A stretch of DNA of 64,000 bases from Conyzicola lurida (GTDB taxonomy: Bacteria > Actinomycetota > Actinomycetes > Actinomycetales > Microbacteriaceae): assembly GCF_014204935.1 (NCBI RefSeq), contig NZ_JACHMJ010000001.1, positions 2,728,001 through 2,792,000 on the forward strand. Direction: 5' to 3'. The notes under the pieces were generated by a model, which had not been told where the DNA came from, searched no databases, and saw only the letters and a program-made list of their open reading frames with translations. Positions 59,121-64,000 of this stretch are shown here, piece by piece. The translations under genes were made by a program, and so were the position numbers. Within the stretch, counting starts at the first letter, position 1. Each line of letters begins with the position of its first letter.

Positions 59121-60119
59121 CTAAGGACGCTCGTCAGCAAGTCGGGCGCGGCGCTCTTCCTCGCGTTTCGAGTACGCGGCGGCACGAATCGCTTCGTCCG
59201 ATTCCAATCCCGTGCCGAGCGCACCCCCGATTGTCGCCGCGGAGGCGACAAACCATACGAGCACGAACAGATCGCCGTAATCGAGCGACGAGCCGAGCGA
59301 ATCTCCCATCACGGCAGGGTCGAGGATAAAAAGCGCCCACGCGAGGTTGACGACGTAGAGCGCCAAATAGCAGATGAGCACCCCGATCGTCAGCGTCACG
59401 AGTGTCGAGGTGTTGTAGAGACGTGATCTATCCCGCGCCTCGGTCGAACCGTCGGCGGGGCGGTCCCATAGTTCTCCGTCGACCACGATCCACCCCACGA
59501 CTATCGAGATCGAGGCAATAGTCGCGACGCCGAGGCGCCAGCCCGACAAGGACCCGGCCAAAAGCCAAACCGTGGAGTCGACCGTGGCCACAGCTCCGGT
59601 TGCCAAGGCTGCGACGAGTGCGGACTTGAGCCCCGAGGCGAGGAGCCACGGTCGGTTGGCGAGCACCATGCCAGCGAGCACCCGCCCGCGGCCGCTAATG
59701 CCGGGGAGGGGCACGCGCTCCTCATCGTGCGACGAGTCTTCGGTCATACCGCTCATGAGCCCGAGCACGGCGTGGCGTGCACGCGTGCGCACGCGCAGCC
59801 CTCCGAGCGCGGGTAGCGACAAGACTGCAGTGGCTCGCTGCGGGTCGATGGCGGCCAGAAGATACCGGCCGTCGTCGGCGCGCAGGGGAAGTTCCGTCAC
59901 CCCGATGACGAGGTCCCATTCGTGCTGTATGGCACGGGCTCTCAGTCGCGCCAGCGCGGTTTCGACATCCTCGTATCCCAAGGTGAAAGGCTCACTCAGG
60001 ACCTCGATATCCCAGCCGTCGCGGTCATCGCCGTCCAGCGGCCGGAGATCGGTCATCGCGCGCGCCATGGCCGTGGGCGAAGCGGGATCGGCCACGAGAC
60101 CCACGCGGATCTGGTTCAT
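59121..60119 (-). CDS. Conserved hypothetical membrane protein
   Basis: 332 residues from ATG 60119. N-terminal soluble part (about 1-130; MNQIRVGLVADPASPTAMARAM, IQHEWDLVIGVTELPLRADDGRYLLAAID) followed by four or five membrane segments (about 165-300) and a charged tail (SKREEERRARLADERP). Context beside the MEDS-LuxR gene suggests a stress or sensor role, but no domain is recognised. Monocistronic, ends 80 bases upstream of the luxR start. Confidence 0.65.
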   Translation of the reverse strand: MNQIRVGLVADPASPTAMARAMTDLRPLDGDDRDGWDIEVLSEPFTLGYEDVETALARLRARAIQHEWDLVIGVTELPLRADDGRYLLAAIDPQRATAVLSLPALGGLRVRTRARHAVLGLMSGMTEDSSHDEERVPLPGISGRGRVLAGMVLANRPWLLASGLKSALVAALATGAVATVDSTVWLLAGSLSGWRLGVATIASISIVVGWIVVDGELWDRPADGSTEARDRSRLYNTSTLVTLTIGVLICYLALYVVNLAWALFILDPAVMGDSLGSSLDYGDLFVLVWFVASAATIGGALGTGLESDEAIRAAAYSKREEERRARLADERP

Positions 60120-60239
60120 CTCCGCAGCTTACACACACAGTCAAAATGCCAGTATGACTTTCCCCACCGGGCGGAGACGACGATTGGGCGCTGCGATGGC
60201 CGCGTCCGATGGCACGGGCGCATTCGAGAAGATATGTTG

Positions 60240-60475
60240 CTACTTAGCGGGGGGTGACGTGGCCGCGCCCGAAGTGAGTGGACGTCCAGTCGAGATCTCT
60301 CTGCGCGTCGATTTCTTTGATCAGCCCGAGCATCTCACGGCTGTTCTCGACCCAGTAGTGCTTGATGGTCGTCGCGCGGCCATTGATCTCGTCGAAGTGC
60401 TGGTCAGGCGCTGGTGAAGGACGGCAAACAGGTGGCCGAACTCGGGATCGTCATAGATCCGAGCAAACGCTGGCG
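60240..60475 (-). pseudogene. Frameshifted remnant of unknown gene
   Basis: On the minus strand one frame encodes YDDPEFGHLFAVLHQRL and a second, shifted frame encodes DQHFDEINGRATTIKHYWVE followed by NSREMLGLIKEIDAQRDLDW. Both segments have strong GC bias at third positions, and the opposite strand does not, so they look like one gene broken by a frameshift. Its upstream part overlaps the 3' end of the HxlR gene. No family assigned. Confidence 0.5.
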
Positions 60476-60786
60476 ATCATTGATTCGTCGTCGCGGCGAG
60501 CCTCAGACCAGAGCTTGAGCTGCCTGACCGTCTGGTGAGGAGAGAGCCCGAGGTCGGTGAGTTCGTAGGTCACTGTTACTGGGACGGTCGCTGTCGCAGT
60601 CCGGTCGATCAGACCGTCGCGTTCTAGCGATTTCAACGTCTGCGACAGCATCTTCGGGCTGACACCGGCTAGGACCCGCGCCAACTCGGAGTAGCGCATC
60701 GGTCGCGGATCGTCGTCGCAGTCAGGTCCGCTACTCAATGCGGAGAGCACCAGAGTCACCCACTTACCGGACACCAGCGCGAGCAA
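60451..60786 (-). CDS. HxlR-family regulator, possibly truncated at the N-terminus
   Basis: 111 residues. Winged helix PMRYSELARVLAGVSPKMLSQTLKSLERDGLIDRT and the wing YELTDLGLSPHQ are diagnostic. The first coding residues LALVSGKWVTLVLSAL correspond to the usual LLGGKWT..L, so the ~15-20 residues (with the sensing Cys) that precede it in the family are outside the TTG start at 60786. The frame continues upstream to a TAA but has no better start, though a Cys is there. Divergent from the PLP enzyme gene with 52 bases between. Confidence 0.65.
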   Translation of the reverse strand: MLALVSGKWVTLVLSALSSGPDCDDDPRPMRYSELARVLAGVSPKMLSQTLKSLERDGLIDRTATATVPVTVTYELTDLGLSPHQTVRQLKLWSEARRDDESMIASVCSDL

Positions 60787-60838
60787 CTGCTGACTCGCAC
60801 ACGCGGCGAGGCCGTTTGTGGGTGTTTAGCATTGGAGC

Positions 60839-62008
60839 ATGGCCAATGACGAGACGCGACCGGAGAGCATCGCCGCACAGGCTCTCGGCTGGATAGACCA
60901 GACCACCCGGGCAATCAACCCACCCATCCACATGTCGAGCACCTTCCTGCGCGACGCGGACAACCAGTACAGCTCGGGCCGCGTGTACATTCGCGACCAG
61001 AACCCGGCATTCGATCAGGCCGAGGCCGTTATCACCGCCCTCGAGGGCGGACACGAGACGCTTCTGTTCGCGAGCGGCATGGCGGCGGCGACCGCAGTGT
61101 TCCAAGGCCTGCGGCCGGGCGACCACGTGCTCGCACCGCACGTCATGTACTGGAGCCTGCGTAACTGGCTGCTCGGGTTCGCCACCTCGTGGGGACTCGA
61201 GGTCGAGCTGATCGACATGACCGATCCGTCTTCGGTAGCTGCGGCGCTGCGCCCCGGTCAGACAAAGCTTGTCTGGGTCGAGACCCCGGCCAACCCCCTA
61301 TGGACCATCACCGACATTGCGGCAACCGCGGAACTCGCGCACGGTGTCGGCGCCCTGCTCGCGGTCGATTCGACGGCCGCGACCCCGGTGCTTACGAGGC
61401 CCCTGGAACTCGGCGCGGACCTCGTCATGCACTCGGCGACCAAGTACCTCAATGGTCACTCAGACCTCACCGCCGGAACCGTGACGACACGAGCAGAGAA
61501 CGAACACTGGCAGCGGGTACGCGCCGTGCGGGCCCAGAACGGCGGGACGCTCGGTTCGTTCGAATCCTGGTTGCTCCTGCGCGGGCTACGCACTCTCTAC
61601 CTGCGCGTCCGTGCGGCAAGCACCTCTGCACAACTTATCGCCGAGTACTTCTACGGTCACCCGTTGGTTGCCGAGGTGCTCTACCCCGGGCTCGCCTCGG
61701 CCCACGGCCACGAGATCGCATCGCGGCAGATGCACGACGGCTACGGCGGGATGCTGTCGATCAGAACCGCAGGAGGCGAGGCGGCAGCGATTGCCACCGC
61801 TGCCACCACCACCCTCTGGAAGCGCGCCACCTCTCTCGGCGGCGTGGAAAGCCTCATCGAGCACCGTGCCAGCGTCGAGGGCCCCGGCTCGCCAGTGCCC
61901 GCCGACTTGCTGCGGCTCTCCGTTGGCATCGAGCACGTCGACGACCTCATCACCGACCTCGAACACGCTCTGACAGTTGCCCACAACGGCATCGAACTCC
62001 GCGTCTGA
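60839..62008 (+). CDS. PLP-dependent trans-sulfuration (Cys/Met metabolism) enzyme
   Basis: 389 residues; ATG 60839 has GGAGC just upstream. Cys_Met_Meta_PP family: VYIRDQNPAFDQAEAVITALEGG, LLFASGMAAATAVF, VETPANPLWTITDI, and the PLP lysine in MHSATKYLNGHSDLTAGTV. Possible activities: cystathionine gamma-synthase, gamma-lyase or homocysteine synthase. The stretch VLAPHVMYWSLRNWLLGF replaces the usual YGGT-like substrate loop, so specificity is probably unusual. Divergent HxlR regulator; integrase debris follows. Confidence 0.85.
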   Translation: MANDETRPESIAAQALGWIDQTTRAINPPIHMSSTFLRDADNQYSSGRVYIRDQNPAFDQAEAVITALEGGHETLLFASGMAAATAVFQGLRPGDHVLAPHVMYWSLRNWLLGFATSWGLEVELIDMTDPSSVAAALRPGQTKLVWVETPANPLWTITDIAATAELAHGVGALLAVDSTAATPVLTRPLELGADLVMHSATKYLNGHSDLTAGTVTTRAENEHWQRVRAVRAQNGGTLGSFESWLLLRGLRTLYLRVRAASTSAQLIAEYFYGHPLVAEVLYPGLASAHGHEIASRQMHDGYGGMLSIRTAGGEAAAIATAATTTLWKRATSLGGVESLIEHRASVEGPGSPVPADLLRLSVGIEHVDDLITDLEHALTVAHNGIELRV

Positions 62009-62025
62009 TGGGACAAGCGGGGCTC

Positions 62026-62214
62026 CCCCACCAGAGCACCTCCTACCGAGGGGTTCCCGGCGCACGCCCGGGGCAGCCTCTCAGCCAGAGAACCCTCATG
62101 ACACGTCTTCGCGACGCAGGCATCAACCTCCGCGCAGCGCACAACGCAGCCATGCGCGCTCTGGTGCTCGACATCCCGCCACGGTCACAGAATCACCTGG
62201 TCGGCGAAACCTGA
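62026..62214 (+). pseudogene. C-terminal fragment of a tyrosine-recombinase-like integrase
   Basis: The frame reads YRGVPGARPGQPLSQRTL then MTRLRDAGINLRAAHNAAM and RALVLDIP, which matches the end of actinobacterial integrases (FPGRxPGQPLTxxxLxxRLRxLGIxxRxARNAAL). The N-terminal catalytic part is absent and it stops after QNHLVGET. It starts right after the PLP enzyme gene. Evidence of an old mobile element. Confidence 0.6.
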
Positions 62215-62547
62215 GGGCAGCCTTGGCCCGACACCGGCCGAACTCGAACTGTGTCGGCAGCCGATACGCCGGTCATGAATACGCCGGTCCGTCGCTGATT
62301 GCTGACGCGTCCGTGGCTAGTGCAAGCTGGCCGGCCCTCTCCACTTAACTGCTAAGTCGCGGCAATAGTTGAGTCTGGGCAGAGGCGAATGCGTGACCCG
62401 GGCCGATTGAGAAGAGCACTGAGGACTAGCAGTAGAACCGCCTGTCTGGGGGCTCCGGGACGGAGCACCCGCGCCCTCGGTGCGGATCGCACAGAGCACT
62501 TGAAGGCCGACTCGACGGGTGCCGGCTCTGTATTACGCGACTGATTC
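62215..62547. other. Gene-free segment
   Basis: 333 bases between integrase and TetR fragments. No convincing coding frame, RNA or hairpin seen; composition is lower in GC than the left part of the window. Consistent with decaying DNA. Confidence 0.5.
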
Positions 62548-62769
62548 TCAGACGAAGAAGCGCCCACAGAACTCATTCCAGACGCCCCGAACATCGAAAA
62601 CGGGATCGCGCAGCCACGCGAGCTCTAGGCCCTGCCAGAACGAATAGAGCCCGACGGCGGCGGAGAGCGAGTCCGGCATCCACGCGAGCGTCTCCGTGAG
62701 GGTCACACGGACGTTCCTCGGTCGTCCCGCGAAGAACCGATGAGCGGGGTGTTCAGGAGTAAGGGCCAC
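62548..62769 (-). pseudogene. TetR-family C-terminal fragment
   Basis: The frame reads HRFFAGRPRNVRVTLTETLA, WMPDSLSAAVGLYSFWQGLE, LAWLRDPVFDVRGVWNEFCG, matching the ligand-domain end of TetR regulators (LxxGLALxWLxDPxFDxxxxWxxF). No HTH part precedes it; a stop codon lies a few codons upstream (TAG). Truncated remnant. Confidence 0.6.
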
Positions 62770-62937
62770 GGCACTGAGGATCGACGTCTAGGCGGCCGGG
62801 CCGGAAGTCTCTGTGAACCGGGGCAGTGGCACACAAGCGCGATCAGCGCGCCGACGAATATTGCAAGCCGACGATCTCCGAAACTGGCGAGCGACGCAAG
62901 CGCTACCGAATATCAGTAGCCACGCGGATTTTTGTCG

Positions 62938-62982
62938 AGCCGCCTGTCAGAATCGAACTGACGACCTTCTCATTACGAGTGA
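62938..62982 (-). tRNA. 3' part of tRNA-Thr(CGT), probable integration attachment site
   Basis: On the minus strand the segment reads CACTCGTAATGAGAAGG, then the T-arm GTCAGTTCGATTCTGAC and AGGCGGCT. Anticodon loop CTCGTAA (CGT), T-loop and 3' acceptor half of tRNA-Thr are present. The 5' half (acceptor, D arm and 5' anticodon stem) is missing: only 3 of 5 anticodon-stem pairs can form. Thus it is not a functional tRNA but the duplicated 3' end left by integration of a mobile element. Confidence 0.75.
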
Positions 62983-63317
62983 TTTCCAGGCTCTCAAGAC
63001 GACTGCGTCCCGTACACCGATCCCAATAAAACACTGGTATCGAGGCCCTAGATGATCATGTGAGAACGGCCTTGATTTTCCTCAAGTGTGGGCAAAATGT
63101 GGGCAAATCTGAGGGCTCGCGCAACGCAGTCTCGAGCCGCCTACTCAAGGGTCAGCGCTGGGCTCTGGCCCCCGCAGATTGTGCAGCAACTTGCTGCACC
63201 GCTCGGCAGCAGGCGCTCACCTGGCGGATCCGTAGATAGCGCTGCTTCAACAATCGACGTTGTCGAGAGAGGTCAGAGCATTTCCAGCGGCTCCTTGCTA
63301 GACGGCGGTGGGAAGAT
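62983..63317. other. Gene-free segment with integrase-arm-like repeats
   Basis: 335 bases between the tRNA remnant and the aldo/keto reductase. No convincing gene; open frames here are translations of the tRNA fragment or too short. It holds the TGTGGGCAAA repeat at 63087-63107. Confidence 0.5.
63087..63107. repeat. Tandem TGTGGGCAAA pair (arm-site-like)
   Basis: TGTGGGCAAA at 63087-63096 and 63098-63107, an 11-bp period (one helical turn), 105 bp from the tRNA-Thr remnant. Such direct repeats resemble arm-type sites for tyrosine integrases beside an att core. Confidence 0.55.
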
Positions 63318-64000
63318 CTAGTCGAGCTGTTTCAGCTCGTCGTTACCGAAGCTGATCTCTATCGCGGCGCGGTTCTCCTCCACCCGTGCCGGGGTGGACG
63401 CTTTCACGATGGCAAAGACGTCGGGATGTCTAAGCACCCAGGCCAGCGCCAACTGAGCTGGGGTTACTTCCTTTGCGCCGGCCATGTCGTGGACCATGGG
63501 GTGTTCGAGCAATCGGCCGTGGTCGACCGGGGAGTAGGCCATCAACGGAATCCCAGCCTGGCGGCATCTCGGAAGTAGGTCGTACTCAGGCCCGCGGCGG
63601 GCGAGGTTGTAGAGCACCTGATCGGTCTGCGCCCGCGATCCGCCCGGCACCGAGGCCAGTTGGTCGAGGTCATCGGTGTCGAAATTGCTGACGCCCCAAC
63701 TGCGTATCAGCCCCGCCTGCACTAGTTCTTCGAACCCCGCCACTGTTTCGGCCAGCGGCACTCGTCCGCGCCAGTGCAGCAGGTACATGTCGAGGTAGTC
63801 GGTGCCCAACCGCCGCAGACTGGCTTGACAGGCTTCTACCGTCCCTCGTCGTGTGGCGTGGCTGGGCACGACCTTGCTGACGAGGTAAATACTGTCTCGC
63901 TGTCCCGCGATAGCCTCACTGACGAGCTCCTCTGCGGCGCCGTCGCCGTACATCTCGGCAGTGTCGATCAGCGTCAAGCCGTTCTCGATGCCTGTGCGCA
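63318..64000 (-). CDS. Aldo/keto reductase, N-terminus cut by window
   Basis: NADPH-dependent reductase of the AKR superfamily; at least 220 residues are visible and the frame is open to the right edge (upstream residues GIENGL continue the family's early part). Catalytic tetrad: Asp in LIDTAEMYGDG, Tyr of EMYG, Lys in LVSKVVP, His in YLLHWRG. The C-terminal AIVKASTPARVEENRAA is the cofactor-binding end (usual form IPK-S, here IVKAS). Start lies beyond the window. Probably carried on the element that used the tRNA-Thr site; this is an inference. Confidence 0.88.
   Translation of the reverse strand, partial: RTGIENGLTLIDTAEMYGDGAAEELVSEAIAGQRDSIYLVSKVVPSHATRRGTVEACQASLRRLGTDYLDMYLLHWRGRVPLAETVAGFEELVQAGLIRSWGVSNFDTDDLDQLASVPGGSRAQTDQVLYNLARRGPEYDLLPRCRQAGIPLMAYSPVDHGRLLEHPMVHDMAGAKEVTPAQLALAWVLRHPDVFAIVKASTPARVEENRAAIEISFGNDELKQLD

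Noticed and set aside
62938-62982. Functional tRNA-Thr gene
   Set aside because: The 5' half is absent and only three anticodon-stem pairs can form.
62813-63055. Two open frames with phrases such as CQNRTDDLLIT
   Set aside because: These are translations of the tRNA-Thr fragment, a known source of false proteins.
1-64000. CRISPR arrays, riboswitches, rRNA genes and insertion sequences
   Set aside because: No regularly spaced repeats of CRISPR type, no recognisable riboswitch core, no rRNA and no complete transposase were seen.

Overview
The window is high-GC DNA from an actinobacterium, most likely a member of the Microbacteriaceae. The reasons are dense overlapping genes, strongly GC-biased third codon positions, many GTG starts, actinobacterial families (AztBCD, maltokinase-cap protein, GlgX, CYTH-CHAD, WYL, DUF2256/DUF3253, Arr), and the recurrent word GCGGCATCC/GGATGCCGC. 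Both ends cut a gene: a zinc permease on the left and an aldo/keto reductase on the right. The family assignment rests on these features only; no database search was run.

Layout. 0-4.1 kb: zinc uptake genes aztB (partial), an AztD-like lipoprotein, aztC and aztD. 4.1-9.7 kb: two secreted or envelope hydrolases (SGNH lipoprotein, S11 peptidase), small proteins, and a divergent LysR/Cds1-like cysteine enzyme pair. 9.7-20.8 kb: small housekeeping and regulatory genes (GNAT, MFS pump with divergent TetR and a clear operator, VOC proteins, GIY-YIG protein, PRC-barrel, panD, WYL regulator, DMT exporter, TetR, CYTH-CHAD). 20.9-26.8 kb: an oligosaccharide uptake operon (lacI, binding protein, two permeases, GH13 glucosidase) with two LacI-type operators and no ATPase gene. 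26.9-38.1 kb: two alpha/beta hydrolases, Mn catalase, glgX, cardiolipin synthase, paired MarR regulators, GlsB, AI-2E permease, YcaQ-family glycosylase and a maltokinase-cap protein.

38.3-44.8 kb is the most interesting stretch: five overlapping or nearly overlapping genes encode a GAF-SpoIIE phosphatase, a cellulose-synthase-like GT2 with a large insertion, a STAS antagonist, an RsbW-like ATP-binding protein, and a secreted GH26-like domain fused to an OpgC acyltransferase. No sigma factor is present. I read it as an exopolysaccharide synthesis and modification machine controlled by an Rsb-type partner switch, possibly acting directly on the synthase.

44.8-47.8 kb carries arr, a DHFR-fold reductase, two small proteins and an atypical SGNH protein. 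49.3-59.0 kb is a protein-quality-control and redox operon: dnaK-grpE-cbpA-cbpM-clpB-trx-UBP zinc finger-FAD oxidoreductase. It lies behind a MEDS-LuxR regulator, with a perfect CCCCT/AGGGG dyad ahead of dnaK. The lineage word GCGGCATCC, frequent up to 47 kb, was not seen after that by eye, so the last 17 kb may be acquired. 60.1-63.1 kb is an insertion hot spot: a frameshifted remnant, an integrase fragment, a TetR fragment, the 3' part of a tRNA-Thr(CGT) (a probable attachment site) and integrase-arm-like repeats.
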